Origin: Desulfurivibrio sp.
GTDB taxonomy: Bacteria > Desulfobacterota > Desulfobulbia > Desulfobulbales > Desulfurivibrionaceae
Length of the DNA stretch: 36,970 bases
NCBI GenBank assembly: GCA_013791995.1
Contig: VMSS01000130.1
Coordinates: 1 to 36,970, forward strand
Reading direction: 5' to 3'
Part shown: positions 24,096 to 34,732 of the stretch, piece by piece
Position numbering within the stretch: position 1 is the first letter of the stretch
Layout of the letters: each line of letters begins with the position of its first letter
Made by a program: the position numbers and the translations under genes
The notes under the pieces: generated by a model
Databases searched by the model: none
What the model was told of the DNA's origin: nothing
The model's input: only the letters and a program-made list of their open reading frames with translations

Positions 24096-24177
24096 AAAGA
24101 ACTTGCCCCGCACGCGCGGGAGCTGTTACACACTCTCTTTCGCGCACGCACACGAAATCGCGAACGAGAACAACATA

Positions 24178-24351
24178 ACCAGACTGGTGCCTGCCCTTTG
24201 ATACAAGCGGCGGGAGAATAGGGAAGACGGTTAAAATCCGTCACGTTGGGCCGACGCTGTGAGCGGGGACCGACGCCGCACATGCCACTGCCGTAAGGCG
24301 GGAAGGCGCGGCGAAGGGTGGAGCCGCAAGTCAGAAGACCTGCCAGTCTGG
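24178..24351 (+). promoter_or_regulatory. Cobalamin riboswitch
   Basis: The element has the B12-box AGTCAGAAGACCTGCC (24329-24344; one change from the common form), GCCACTG followed by GGGAAGG, and an upstream AATAGGGAA...TTAAAATCC segment. All are in the order of the AdoCbl riboswitch. The closing stem P1 is CCAGACTGG with CCAGTCTGG. It precedes a terminator and the ThiC-like gene, so high cobamide should switch that gene off. It lacks the TPP-riboswitch THI box usual for thiC. Confidence 0.9.
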
Positions 24352-24376
24352 AAAAACAGGAACCATCCGTCCAGAT

Positions 24377-24417
24377 AATTCCGCATCGCCGTTACCGGTG
24401 GTGCGGAATTTTTTTTT
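24377..24417 (+). terminator. Riboswitch expression-platform terminator
   Basis: AATTCCGCA and TGCGGAATT form a stem followed by seven more T residues, directly after the cobalamin aptamer and 34 bases before the start codon. It suits transcription attenuation. Confidence 0.85.
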
Positions 24418-24451
24418 GCCCGCGGCCGGAAGACAATAAAGGAGCATCACC

Positions 24452-25783
24452 ATGAAAACCCAACTGGAACTGGCCCGTGACGGTATCATCACCGAACCCA
24501 TGCAACAGGTGGCAACAAACGAAGGCTTTCCCGCCGAATCGATTCGCGCCCTGGTGGCCAAGGGCGAAATCGTCATCCCCTGCAACCCCAACCGGCCCGC
24601 GCAAAAAGCGGTGGGCATCGGCACCGGTCTTCGGGCCAAGGTCAACGCCTCCATCGGCACCTCCTCGGATATCGTTGATCTCGACCTCGAAACCCGTAAG
24701 GCACGGGCAGCGGAAGAGGAGCAGGCCGACACCCTGATGGAGCTTTCCACCGGCGGCGACCTTGACCACATCCGTCGCGAAGTTCTGGCCGCCACCGCGT
24801 TGCCGGTGGGCAATGTGCCCCTGTACCAGGCCTTTTCCGAGGCGAGCAAAAAATACCACAACCCCAACAAACTCGATCCGGAATACCTCTTTGAGCTGAT
24901 CGAGCGGCAGCTTAGCGACGGCATCTCCTTCATGGCAATCCACTGCGGCATCAACCGCTTCAGCATCGAACGGGTGCGCAAACAGGGCTACCGTTACGGT
25001 GGGCTGGTCTCGAAAGGCGGCACCTTCATGGTCTCGTGGATGGAGCATAACAGACAAGAAAATCCGCTCTACGAGCAGTTCGACCGGGTATGCGGACTGA
25101 TGAAAAAATATGATTCAGTGCTCTCGCTGGGCAACGGCATCCGGGCCGGGGCCATCCACGACAGCCACGACCGCGCCCAGATGGCGGAGATGATCATCAA
25201 CTGCGAGCTGGCCGAGATCGCCCGGGACCTGGGCTGCCAGGTGATGGTGGAGGGGCCGGGTCATGTGCCGCTGGATGAGATCGAAGGCAACATCATGCTG
25301 GAAAAACGGATGAGCGGCAAGGCGCCCTACTATGTGCTGGGACCGCTGCCCGCCGATACCGGCGCTGGCTACGATCATATCACCGCCGCCATCGGCGCCG
25401 CCCATTCGGTGCGCTACGGCGCGGACCTGATCTGCTACATCACCCCGGCCGAACACCTGGCCCTGCCCAATGAGGCTGATGTGCGGGAAGGGGTGCGGGC
25501 TACCCGGCTGGCGGCCCGGATCGGCGACCTGGCTCGGTATCCTGAGCGGCGTGAGCGGGAAAAACAGATGGCTATCGCCCGCCGGGACACAAACTGGGAC
25601 CGGCAGATGGAGCTGATGATGTTTCCGGAAGCGGCCCGAAAGATCCGGGAAAGCCGCTCCCCGGAGAACAGCCGGACCTGCACGATGTGCGGAGATTTCT
25701 GCGCAATGGAACGCGGCATCTCACTCTTTAAAGACGACATCCGTGGCGACAAATGCGGATGTCAGGGGGTAGTCGAAGGGTGA
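24452..25783 (+). CDS. bzaF: 5-hydroxybenzimidazole synthase BzaF (ThiC-family radical SAM enzyme)
   Basis: The 443-residue protein is a ThiC-superfamily radical SAM enzyme. It shows NASIGTSSDIVDLDLE, LMELSTGGDLDHIR, MAIHCGINRFS, SKGGTFMVSWM, MVEGPGHVPLDEI, YVLGPLPADTGAGYDHI and the cluster motif CTMCGDFC (C410, C413, C417). ThiC turns aminoimidazole ribotide into the thiamin pyrimidine. BzaF turns the same substrate into 5-hydroxybenzimidazole, a cobamide lower ligand. I favour BzaF because the leader is a cobalamin riboswitch. Also SLGNGIRAG replaces the SLGDGLRPG usual in ThiC, though I cannot confirm this is diagnostic. AAAGGAGCATCACC precedes the ATG. No other thi, cob or bza genes are adjacent. 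Confidence 0.8.
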   Translation: MKTQLELARDGIITEPMQQVATNEGFPAESIRALVAKGEIVIPCNPNRPAQKAVGIGTGLRAKVNASIGTSSDIVDLDLETRKARAAEEEQADTLMELSTGGDLDHIRREVLAATALPVGNVPLYQAFSEASKKYHNPNKLDPEYLFELIERQLSDGISFMAIHCGINRFSIERVRKQGYRYGGLVSKGGTFMVSWMEHNRQENPLYEQFDRVCGLMKKYDSVLSLGNGIRAGAIHDSHDRAQMAEMIINCELAEIARDLGCQVMVEGPGHVPLDEIEGNIMLEKRMSGKAPYYVLGPLPADTGAGYDHITAAIGAAHSVRYGADLICYITPAEHLALPNEADVREGVRATRLAARIGDLARYPERREREKQMAIARRDTNWDRQMELMMFPEAARKIRESRSPENSRTCTMCGDFCAMERGISLFKDDIRGDKCGCQGVVEG

Positions 25784-25789
25784 TGTCAT

Positions 25790-25943
25790 TAATACCGTTC
25801 ACTTACAGCGCTCCGTTGCCTTATAACGTCACCCCGGCGAAGGCCGGGGTCCAGACCCGAGTCCAGAGACTGGATTCCGGCCTTCGCCGGAATGACGAAC
25901 CGGATTTCGCACGACGGTGGCAGAGCTTAAGTGAACGGCATTA
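25790..25943. repeat. MITE-like element with 16-bp terminal inverted repeats
   Basis: TAATACCGTTCACTTA at the left end is the complement of TAAGTGAACGGCATTA at the right, with one mismatch. Inside lies an inverted-repeat pair built on GTCACCCCGGCGAAGGCCGG and TTCCGGCCTTCGCCGGAATGAC. It fills the gap between bzaF and the convergent Cys-cluster gene. There is no transposase. Half of the inner unit also occurs near 4.19 kb. Confidence 0.6.
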
Positions 25944-25961
25944 CCTTTAGGGGCCAGATTT

Positions 25962-26555
25962 TTACAATCTGGGCGGGCCGAGCAGGATCATGTCGGCGAT
26001 GGTCTTCTTCACCTTGGGCAATTGGTCCTGCTGCTCCCCCAACAACTCCTGCTCCAGGGCGACCAGTCCCCGAAACAGGGAAGCCCGCTCCACCATGGGT
26101 ACTGCCTGCCGATCCCCCACGATCTCCTGGCAGCGGAAGCAGCCGGGAAATTTTTTGATCTGACCATTGGGATAGGTAAGACTGGAGGGCACTCCGTGCA
26201 TCCGGCAGATCATCAGCCGATGGTGGTAGAGTCCGCATCGCCCTGCTTCGTTGAGCGGGCACATGACCTGGGGCCGTTCGTCTCTGGCCAGTGCTCTTTC
26301 ACAGGCTGCACCATACTCTGCGGCTCGGTTTTCAATCTCCTTGCGACGCTCCGGTTCAAGCTCCAGGAGTCCCTGCCAGAGATAGGCCCATTCCACATAG
26401 GTATGGTGCTGAAAATAGGAATCGCAACAGTTATCCGGGCAGCCGTCGCAGGTGAAATCCAACTGGCGGGCGACTATATCGTAGGCCTTTTCCATACGGT
26501 CATACAGATCGGCTATTTTCGCGGCAAGTTCCGGTTGCAGAATCAATGCTTCCAT
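25962..26555 (-). CDS. Cysteine-cluster protein, YkgJ-like
   Basis: The 197-residue cytoplasmic protein has the cysteine arrangement of YkgJ-family Fe/Zn-chelating proteins: [12 protein letters not shown] near residue 40, [12 protein letters not shown] near 100, then MICRMHGVP and PGCFRCQE. About nine cysteines could hold a metal or Fe-S cluster. No catalytic function is known for the family. GAGGAC lies eight bases before the ATG. It is divergent from the phosphomannomutase gene, with start codons about 70 bases apart. The C-terminal ~50 residues are helical and lack cysteines. Confidence 0.75.
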   Translation of the reverse strand: MEALILQPELAAKIADLYDRMEKAYDIVARQLDFTCDGCPDNCCDSYFQHHTYVEWAYLWQGLLELEPERRKEIENRAAEYGAACERALARDERPQVMCPLNEAGRCGLYHHRLMICRMHGVPSSLTYPNGQIKKFPGCFRCQEIVGDRQAVPMVERASLFRGLVALEQELLGEQQDQLPKVKKTIADMILLGPPRL

Positions 26556-26628
26556 GATTGTATGTCCTCATTGTGTTGAAAAAAAGCAATCTACCCGAAA
26601 ACAACCATTCCTTCAAAGACATCCGCCC

Positions 26629-27981
26629 ATGACCTCCCTTCTTCCCTGTTTCAAGGCTTATGACATCCGCGGCCGGGTGCCCGATGAACTGAACGAACCC
26701 CTGGCCTTTCACATCGGTCAGGCCTACAGCGCCAAATTTACTCCGAAAAGGGTAGCCATCGGCCACGACATCCGCCTCTCCAGCCCTGGTCTGGCCAAAG
26801 CGCTGGCCAAGGGCTTTCTTGCCGCCGGGGTGGATGTGGTGGACCTGGGTCTTTGCGGCACCGAGGAGATCTACTTTAGTGCCTTCCATCTTGAGGTGGA
26901 CGGCGGGGTCATTGTCACGGCCAGCCATAACCCGGCGGACTACAACGGCATGAAGCTGGTCCGTCAGGGAGCCAGGCCCATCTCCGGCGACACCGGCCTT
27001 AAAGAGATTGAGCGTCTGACTACGGATGGGCATCGCCTTACCGCGGACAAACCCGGCACCCTGACCCGTCTGGACAACAAGCCCGCCTACATCGACCATC
27101 TGATGGGTTATGTCGATACCACACGCCTGCGGCGGCTCAAAATCGTGGCCAACCCCGGAAACGGGTGCGCCGGAGCGGTGATCGACCGGCTGGCTGCGAA
27201 GCTCCCTTTTGACTTCATCAAACTCCAGTGGGAACCGGACGGCTCTTTTCCCAACGGGGTGCCCAACCCGCTACTTCCGGAAAACCGGGAGATCACGGCC
27301 AATGCGGTGCGGGAACATGGCGCGGATTTCGGCCTTGCCTGGGATGGCGATTTTGATCGCTGCTTTTTCTTTGACGAACAGGGGGGCTTTATTGAGGGCT
27401 ACTACCTGGTGGGATTGCTGGCCCAAGCCATGCTGGCCAAGCATCCCGGAGCGAAGATCATCCACGATCCGCGCCTGGTGTGGAACACCCGGGAGATTGT
27501 CCGACAGGCGGGCGGCATCCCGGTAATGAGCAAGACCGGCCATGCCTTTATCAAGGAGCGGATGCGGGACGAAGATGCAGTGTACGGCGGCGAGATGAGC
27601 GCCCACCACTATTTCCGCGATTTCGCCTACTGCGACTCGGGCATGATCCCTTGGCTGCTGGTCGCGGAAATTCTTTCTCTTTCCGGTCACACACTTTCAG
27701 AGCTTGTCAGAGATATGCAGGAGGCCTATCCGGTAAGCGGCGAAATCAACAACCGGGTTGCTGACCCTGCGGCGGTGATTGCCAGGGTTGAGGATTTTTA
27801 TGCCGCGATGGAAGGAGAGAAGGACTACACAGATGGCTTGAGCTTTACCGCAAAAAATTTCCGTTTCAATATCCGCAGCTCCAACACCGAGCCGGTCCTG
27901 CGCCTGAACGTGGAAAGCAAGGGCGATCCTGCCCTGCTCGCCGCCACAACAGAGGAACTGCTTTCCCTGATCCGGAAATAG
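26629..27981 (+). CDS. manB: Phosphomannomutase/phosphoglucomutase
   Basis: The 451-residue enzyme belongs to the alpha-D-phosphohexomutase family, closest to CpsG/ManB. It starts [17 protein letters not shown]. The phospho-serine loop is [19 protein letters not shown], the metal loop [14 protein letters not shown], the sugar-specificity loop [10 protein letters not shown] and the phosphate-binding tail [14 protein letters not shown]. It interconverts mannose-6- and mannose-1-phosphate for GDP-mannose and surface sugars. I chose the start at [12 protein letters not shown] because it gives the family's normal N-terminus, although its ribosome-binding site is weak; a longer frame adds 25 residues. 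Confidence 0.9.
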   Translation: MTSLLPCFKAYDIRGRVPDELNEPLAFHIGQAYSAKFTPKRVAIGHDIRLSSPGLAKALAKGFLAAGVDVVDLGLCGTEEIYFSAFHLEVDGGVIVTASHNPADYNGMKLVRQGARPISGDTGLKEIERLTTDGHRLTADKPGTLTRLDNKPAYIDHLMGYVDTTRLRRLKIVANPGNGCAGAVIDRLAAKLPFDFIKLQWEPDGSFPNGVPNPLLPENREITANAVREHGADFGLAWDGDFDRCFFFDEQGGFIEGYYLVGLLAQAMLAKHPGAKIIHDPRLVWNTREIVRQAGGIPVMSKTGHAFIKERMRDEDAVYGGEMSAHHYFRDFAYCDSGMIPWLLVAEILSLSGHTLSELVRDMQEAYPVSGEINNRVADPAAVIARVEDFYAAMEGEKDYTDGLSFTAKNFRFNIRSSNTEPVLRLNVESKGDPALLAATTEELLSLIRK

Positions 27982-28018
27982 GGAGGTGCAGATGCCCCTA
28001 CCCTGTGATCGCTTATTT

Positions 28019-28204
28019 TCAGTGGGCAGTGAAAATCGCTAACAATCCGTGCACAGTGGCGGTGGCAACAAAAACCAGGCCAACCTTGCGGTGAAGGGTT
28101 GGTTTCACCTGGATCCAGCGCTGGCCGGAAAACAACTGAAACATGAGCAGCATGAAATTGATGGCTCCGAGGAGCTGCACCAGAGAAATTCCGCCGATCC
28201 GCAT
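28019..28204 (-). CDS. Small membrane protein (61 aa)
   Basis: The product has two membrane segments (residues ~6-25 and ~41-58) around a short basic loop with His (PTLHRKVG). A further His sits in HGLLAIF. The spacing recalls haem-binding pairs in b-type cytochrome fragments, but the protein is too short to assign. GGGAG lies seven bases before the ATG. It ends in the gap after the phosphomannomutase gene, convergent with it. Unknown function. Confidence 0.6.
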   Translation of the reverse strand: MRIGGISLVQLLGAINFMLLMFQLFSGQRWIQVKPTLHRKVGLVFVATATVHGLLAIFTAH

Positions 28205-28295
28205 AATCACACTCCCCCAGAGACCTGCAATCGATTAAAAAGCTCCCTTGACTTGTTGCCGTCATTCCGGCAAAGCCAGAGGGCCCTGTTTGTCG

Positions 28296-28661
28296 TTATT
28301 GCAAGCCCACTGTCGCTGTTGCCGTATTGGCGCTGCCATGCACATTACATGAGGCTGCCGATTCAAGGGTGATTGGCCCATCCATCACATACTCAAAACT
28401 GCGGCTGAACTCGGCGGCTTCCGGAGTATTGGTCCAGCCGAATTCCCAGCGAGCCATCTCCTTCCCGTTGATTGTGAGAGACACCTGTTTCGTGTGATGT
28501 AAAAAATTGTTGCCGCTGTGGGTAACAAAAAGGGTAATTGTGATTTTCTCGCCTTGCGCCGCACTCGCCGGGGCTTCCAACCGGACAGCCGACTTATTCG
28601 CCAGAGCCGGACCCGCGCAGACAAAGAGCAGAACACCTGCAAGCAGCATTATTTTTTTCAC
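28296..28661 (-). CDS. Secreted superoxide-reductase-like (SORL/neelaredoxin-fold) protein, incomplete ligand set
   Basis: The 121-residue protein has a signal peptide (cleavage after ALA, residue 21). The mature part aligns by eye with the superoxide reductase domain: NKSAVRLEAP to EKHVPVIEAP, H48 and H55/H56 to the HPxxxxHxI pair, VSLTINGKEMARWEF to the strand after it, and SCNVHG (C105, H108) to the axial CNxHG loop. The first iron-ligand His is Ser24 here. It may detoxify superoxide in the periplasm, or be a redox-inactive relative. The GTG start has AAGGGGAAG upstream. It follows Icd on the same strand after 39 bases. Confidence 0.65.
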   Translation of the reverse strand: MKKIMLLAGVLLFVCAGPALANKSAVRLEAPASAAQGEKITITLFVTHSGNNFLHHTKQVSLTINGKEMARWEFGWTNTPEAAEFSRSFEYVMDGPITLESAASCNVHGSANTATATVGLQ

Positions 28662-28700
28662 AGCACTTCCCCTTGTCCGTCTTTTGATGAAAAAACCGTT

Positions 28701-30944
<2,244 letters not shown>

Positions 30945-31161
30945 TTATAAGCCGTTACAAAACAACCTTTGGGTGAAAAAACAGGTGTGTAACACGTGCT
31001 GGAAAGACAAAAGAATTAGCATATACCGGTTGGGATTGCAAATATCATCTTGTCCGGCCCCCTCCTCCTTTCCGTTGCTCTCCCCTGATTTTACCGATTG
31101 TTTTCCTCGTCTCGCCGCCATACAATGAAGCATCTCATTCACACAGACCGGAGGCCTCTGC

Positions 31162-31569
31162 ATGGACGAATTTTCCTGGAATGACAAATACAGCATTGGC
31201 AACGACCAAATCGACGACGAACACCACCGTTTGCTTGAGCTGGCCAACGAGGTCGCCGCCTTTGCCAACAGCGGAGAAAAGCTCGAGCGGATCAAGGTGG
31301 CCATTGTCGCACTCTATGAATACGTGAAAACCCATTTCCAACATGAAGAAGAATATATGATCCAGCTTGCCTATCCGCAGTATGAAGAACATAAAAAACT
31401 GCACGAAGAGATCATCGCCGGAATGAACGACATCATGAAACACAGCGGCAATCTGGATGCGCTGGTGTACAAATTCAAGCGGCTGATGAACTCCTGGGTG
31501 CTGGAACACATCCTGACCGAGGATTCCCGGATAGCTTCAGCCAAAAAACCCGAAGAAGCTGCGGATTAA
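31162..31569 (+). CDS. Bacteriohemerythrin
   Basis: This 135-residue single-domain hemerythrin binds O2 at a di-iron site. Ligand motifs are all present: [13 protein letters not shown] (H21), [13 protein letters not shown] (His and Glu), [10 protein letters not shown] (two His) and [10 protein letters not shown] (His and Asp). There is no fused sensor domain. It is probably an O2 scavenger or carrier protecting anaerobic enzymes. GGAGG precedes the ATG by seven bases. The following YbjQ gene starts 20 bases after the stop, suggesting one transcript. Confidence 0.93.
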   Translation: MDEFSWNDKYSIGNDQIDDEHHRLLELANEVAAFANSGEKLERIKVAIVALYEYVKTHFQHEEEYMIQLAYPQYEEHKKLHEEIIAGMNDIMKHSGNLDALVYKFKRLMNSWVLEHILTEDSRIASAKKPEEAAD

Positions 31570-31589
31570 CAAACGAGCGAGGCACATTG

Positions 31590-31910
31590 ATGATTATTAC
31601 CACCACCCCCAGCCTTGATGGAAAAAAAATCTCCGCCTATCTGGGGGTTGTCACCCGCGAAGCCATTGTCGGGGCCAACCTGTTCCGCGATCTTTTCGCC
31701 AGCATCACTGATATCGTGGGCGGCCGCTCCGGCGCCTATGAAAAAGAACTACGCCGGGCCAGAGAAATCGCCTTTGAAGAAATTACCACTGCGGCAAGCC
31801 AGCTTGGCGCCAACGCCATCGTCGGAGTTGATATCGACTATGAGGTCCTGGGAGAGAGAAACGGAATGCTCATGGTCAGCGTCAGCGGCACCGCTGTCAG
31901 AACAGAGTAA
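31590..31910 (+). CDS. YbjQ/UPF0145 family protein
   Basis: The 106-residue protein shows the family pattern: [50 protein letters not shown], and [14 protein letters not shown] before [14 protein letters not shown]0145 proteins are small pentameric proteins of unknown role. GAGG lies seven bases before the ATG; TTG one codon earlier is possible. It is between hemerythrin and a membrane protein, closely spaced. Confidence 0.9.
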   Translation: MIITTTPSLDGKKISAYLGVVTREAIVGANLFRDLFASITDIVGGRSGAYEKELRRAREIAFEEITTAASQLGANAIVGVDIDYEVLGERNGMLMVSVSGTAVRTE

Positions 31911-31949
31911 CCTGCTTCCTCCCAACAAACACATCCAGGACAATCAAAC

Positions 31950-32345
31950 ATGACCAACATACCCAAAACCGTATCCCCCTTTGTCATTTACCTGTTTATG
32001 GTAATCGGCCTGCTCTCCGCCGTGGCCTTCAGGCTGCTGACCATCATCAACACCTTTTCCCCCTCTCTCATGCGGCCGGTCTGGTATTTCGGGGTCATCG
32101 GCTATATCTTCTTTTTCGCCTACCGCTACCATATTTCCGAGAAACGAAAAAGCGCCATCCGAGCCAACAGGCTGCTGGAAAAAATTCAAGGCGGCGGTGC
32201 CATCACCAGCGAAGACCGGGTGCTCATCGCCTATGTCCTCTCATCCATCATCAAATCCAAGGAAAACCTCAACTACCTGTTCATCTTTGCCCTATCCATT
32301 GCCGCGGTTGGGGTGGATATCCTGCTGGCACTGCGGGGATATTGA
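31950..32345 (+). CDS. Hypothetical three-helix membrane protein
   Basis: The 131-residue protein has membrane segments near residues 10-32, 42-60 and 108-128. Between the last two is a cytoplasmic-looking basic loop (ISEKRKSAIRANRLLEKI). No known family is recognised. It sits 39 bases after the YbjQ gene. Whether it is linked in function to hemerythrin is unknown. Confidence 0.7.
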   Translation: MTNIPKTVSPFVIYLFMVIGLLSAVAFRLLTIINTFSPSLMRPVWYFGVIGYIFFFAYRYHISEKRKSAIRANRLLEKIQGGGAITSEDRVLIAYVLSSIIKSKENLNYLFIFALSIAAVGVDILLALRGY

Positions 32346-32435
32346 GCGGAGCAGCGACAAACACCTGATCCACAGGGATGTTTTCTTTTCCCCAGAAATC
32401 TTCCGAACCGTGAAAAAATCCGGCCCGATTATTTT

Positions 32436-32484
32436 TTGTCTGGTTTTTTCTTCCACAGTTATTATAGTAACAATTATCATTAAC
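32436..32484 (+). promoter_or_regulatory. Promoter with Fur-box-like sequence
   Basis: TTGTCT and TATTAT (32460-32465) are 18 bases apart. Immediately downstream, AGTAACAATTATCATTAAC (32466-32484) matches the classic 19-bp Fur box at 14 positions. A repressor there would block the expected transcription start. The site lies just before the 59-residue gene and rubredoxin. Iron control is inference. Confidence 0.4.
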
Positions 32485-32500
32485 TCTAAAAAGGTGACTC

Positions 32501-32680
32501 ATGGATATTACTGTTGATAAGAATGTTGTTGAATTCAAGCCGGGAAACGCCCAGGAAACTGCGGCCATGGAGATTCTTTGGCGGATCATTGTGGACTGTA
32601 TACGGGACAACAAAAAGCTGGTGCCCATCGGTGAATACATCCCGAGCAAGGAAAACCTGGCCCGTTTTGTCATCGAATAA
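32501..32680 (+). CDS. 59-residue hypothetical protein
   Basis: A short frame with AAAAAGGTGACTC before ATG encodes MDITVDKNVVEFKPGNAQET, a helix around MEILWRIIVDCIRDNKK, and the tail IPSKENLARFVIE. It is soluble and has a single Cys. It is not a known family to me. It lies 73 bases before rubredoxin on the same strand and behind the Fur-box-like promoter, so the two may form one unit. Confidence 0.65.
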   Translation: MDITVDKNVVEFKPGNAQETAAMEILWRIIVDCIRDNKKLVPIGEYIPSKENLARFVIE

Positions 32681-32753
32681 ATTTCAGCGCCGAACCCTGT
32701 GACCAGTCGGATTGCGGCACAAGGTTCTATAGCTCAAAAAAAGGAGACCCATC

Positions 32754-32909
32754 ATGGACAAGTATGAATGCCCCTGCGGCTATGTGTATGACCCGGCGGA
32801 AGGTGACTATGAGCACGGCATTGAGGCGGGTACCGCCTTTGCCGATCTGCCGGACGACTGGGTCTGCCCCAAGTGCGGGGCGGAAAAGGAACATTTTTAT
32901 AAAGTGTAG
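32754..32909 (+). CDS. Rubredoxin with CxC first knuckle
   Basis: This 51-residue one-electron carrier has the rubredoxin core [10 protein letters not shown] and [18 protein letters not shown]. Fe ligands would be C6, C8, C38 and C41. The first pair is Cys-Pro-Cys, one residue shorter than the usual CxxC; the second pair is normal. AAAAAAAGGAGACCCATC gives a strong ribosome-binding site. Near hemerythrin and the SOR-like gene, it may donate electrons in O2 or superoxide reduction. A strong terminator follows. Confidence 0.92.
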   Translation: MDKYECPCGYVYDPAEGDYEHGIEAGTAFADLPDDWVCPKCGAEKEHFYKV

Positions 32910-32940
32910 CCCTCCCGAAGCACGATTTTCACCCCACTCT

Positions 32941-32987
32941 CCCCCAGGAAGCTTCCCCCTCCCCCGGCTTCCTGGGGGTATTTTTTT
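32941..32987 (+). terminator. Rho-independent terminator after rubredoxin
   Basis: CCCCCAGGAAGC and GCTTCCTGGGGG form a 12-bp perfect stem around a C/T-rich loop, followed by TATTTTTTT. Confidence 0.9.
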
Positions 32988-33142
32988 CTGCCCCCTTGCC
33001 AATCCCGCCGTTTGCTTCCATAATCTTCTCAACACCGCTTCTTTCCTTTATAATTTCAAGTCACAGCAGATCGTCGATGCCCACTTGGGGGATATACAAA
33101 CGAGGATATCGATCGTGAAGAACTTTCCCGCAATGGTATCCC

Positions 33143-34222
33143 ATGGCTAAAACCGTTACGATTCTCGGGGCTGGCCCGGCAGGACTCACTGCCGCCATCG
33201 TGCTGCAGAAGGCGGGCTACCAGGCGCTGGTCTATGAAAAAAACCGGGATGTGGGCCGCGTTTTTTACGGCGATCTCCAGGGACTGGAAAACTGGTCGGA
33301 AAATCTCGATGTACTTGCCGAATTCGAAGCGCTTGGCCTGGCCATCAACTTCGACTACACACCCTTTTCCGCGCTCACCGTGTTTAACGGGGAAAAAGTG
33401 TGGCCCTTTTCCTGCGACCGCCCCGGCTTTTATCTGATCCGGCGTGGAGCAATGGTCGGCAGTCTCGATCACGGCCTCAAGGAGCAGGCCCTGGCAGCCG
33501 GGGCTACTATTTTATTTAACCAGAGCCTTGCCGCGGCAAAGGCGGACATTGTTGCCAGCGGCCCCATTGTGAGCCATCGTTTTGCCACTGACCTGGGCAT
33601 TGTTTTCAAAACAAGCCTGCCTGATTCGGCGTACGGGTTGGTCAACGACCAAGCGGCCTACAAAGGGTATGCCTATCTTCTTGCAGCCAAAGGATATGGC
33701 TGCCTCTGCACCGTTCTCTTTGACAATTTTTCCGAAGTACACCGCTGCCTTGCGGAAACGGAAAGGATTTTTCGGAAATTTGTCGACTTTGACATGGAGG
33801 ACCCTAAAAAAGTGGGGGGCATGGGCGGATTTCTGCTTGTCCCTGTGTTTGAAAAAGAACACCGCCTTATGGTTGGCGAAGCTGCAGGGCTGCAGGACAT
33901 GCTCTGGGGGTTCGGCATCCGCACCGCTGTTGCTTCAGGCGCTCTGGCAGCACAAAGCATCATCTCCGGCACCAGCTATCAGGAAGCTGCCCGTCGTCGA
34001 TTTCTCTCCAAACAGAAAGCCGGCTTCGTCAACCGCTATCTCTGGGAAACGTTCGGCCGCAATAACTACAGCCACATCATGGACCGGATCGACCACTGCG
34101 GGGATCATCGCAAATTTTTCCATGATTTCTACAACCTCAACCTCCTGCACCGGCTCGCCTATCCTTTTGCTTTTCATTCTTTAAAAAAGAGGTACAATCT
34201 CCTGTCTGACGATGTGCAATGA
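33143..34222 (+). CDS. FAD-dependent oxidoreductase, geranylgeranyl-reductase-like
   Basis: The 359-residue flavoprotein starts with the FAD-binding TVTILGAGPAGLTAAIVLQKAG and the ribose-binding YEKNRD. A substrate region with WPFSCDRPGFYLIRRG follows. The second FAD motif MVGEAAGLQDMLWGFGIRTAVASG is near residue 250. This order is that of the GGR family, which reduces polyprenyl chains or related lipids. A C-terminal helical part (~275-359) is rich in aromatic and basic residues. The substrate is not known. Its ribosome-binding site is weak. It stands after a terminator and before a series of small envelope genes. Confidence 0.8.
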   Translation: MAKTVTILGAGPAGLTAAIVLQKAGYQALVYEKNRDVGRVFYGDLQGLENWSENLDVLAEFEALGLAINFDYTPFSALTVFNGEKVWPFSCDRPGFYLIRRGAMVGSLDHGLKEQALAAGATILFNQSLAAAKADIVASGPIVSHRFATDLGIVFKTSLPDSAYGLVNDQAAYKGYAYLLAAKGYGCLCTVLFDNFSEVHRCLAETERIFRKFVDFDMEDPKKVGGMGGFLLVPVFEKEHRLMVGEAAGLQDMLWGFGIRTAVASGALAAQSIISGTSYQEAARRRFLSKQKAGFVNRYLWETFGRNNYSHIMDRIDHCGDHRKFFHDFYNLNLLHRLAYPFAFHSLKKRYNLLSDDVQ

Positions 34223-34277
34223 TGTGCACACCCATTGTAGAGATTTTCAACCGCAAATCGCAATAATGTAATCCGCC

Positions 34278-34493
34278 ATGAATATCAACACCGAAGACCA
34301 GGCGAGAGAGGCCATCGCCCTCTGGCAGACCGACCCGCCCAGGGCGCAGCTCAAAAACCTGAGGCTAGCCCTGGAATCCCTTGAACTGAGCCAGATGTAT
34401 TATGAGCAGAAGGGCAACGTGCAAGGTATGGCAAGGGCTGACGCCTGCATGGCCTTCATCGCCACCCGCATCGCGGAAATTGACACCGATTAG
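34278..34493 (+). CDS. Small helical hypothetical protein (71 aa)
   Basis: This is a soluble, mainly helical protein (EDQAREAIALWQTD, LRLALESLELSQMYYEQKGN, ARADACMAFIATRIAEID) that may pack like a short TPR-type pair. No family is recognised. It precedes a small membrane protein by 15 bases. Confidence 0.55.
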   Translation: MNINTEDQAREAIALWQTDPPRAQLKNLRLALESLELSQMYYEQKGNVQGMARADACMAFIATRIAEIDTD

Positions 34494-34508
34494 GTCGGGG
34501 AGCGCACC

Positions 34509-34715
34509 ATGCACACCATTCTTGCCACCACCGGCCTTGTGCTCTCCATTGTAGGGCTTGTTATCTCAGTAGCGTTCTGGATTCCCAGGCTCTGCGACCA
34601 GACACGGCTGAGAGAGATCCTTGGCTCGAGATATCCCGTCGTCTACGTGGTCTATATTGCCAATGGCCCCCTGCTCCTGATTCTTGGCCTGATTTTGGCC
34701 GTAAAGTTCCGTTAG
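34509..34715 (+). CDS. Small two-helix membrane protein (68 aa)
   Basis: Membrane segments lie near residues 4-24 and 43-65 around a charged loop (CDQTRLREILGSRYP). GGGAG precedes the ATG by six bases. The family is not known. The cytochrome gene starts 17 bases after its stop, so the two are probably co-transcribed. Confidence 0.6.
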   Translation: MHTILATTGLVLSIVGLVISVAFWIPRLCDQTRLREILGSRYPVVYVVYIANGPLLLILGLILAVKFR

Positions 34716-34732
34716 GCAGGAAAAAAGCCGTG

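Noticed and set aside
24178-24351. TPP riboswitch before the ThiC-like gene
   Set aside because: The conserved segments match the cobalamin aptamer (B12-box, GCCACTG/GGGAAGG) and not the THI box.
28049-28372. Plus-strand frame opposite the small membrane protein and SOR-like gene
   Set aside because: Composition and lack of a ribosome-binding site fit a shadow; the minus-strand reading has signal peptides and motifs.
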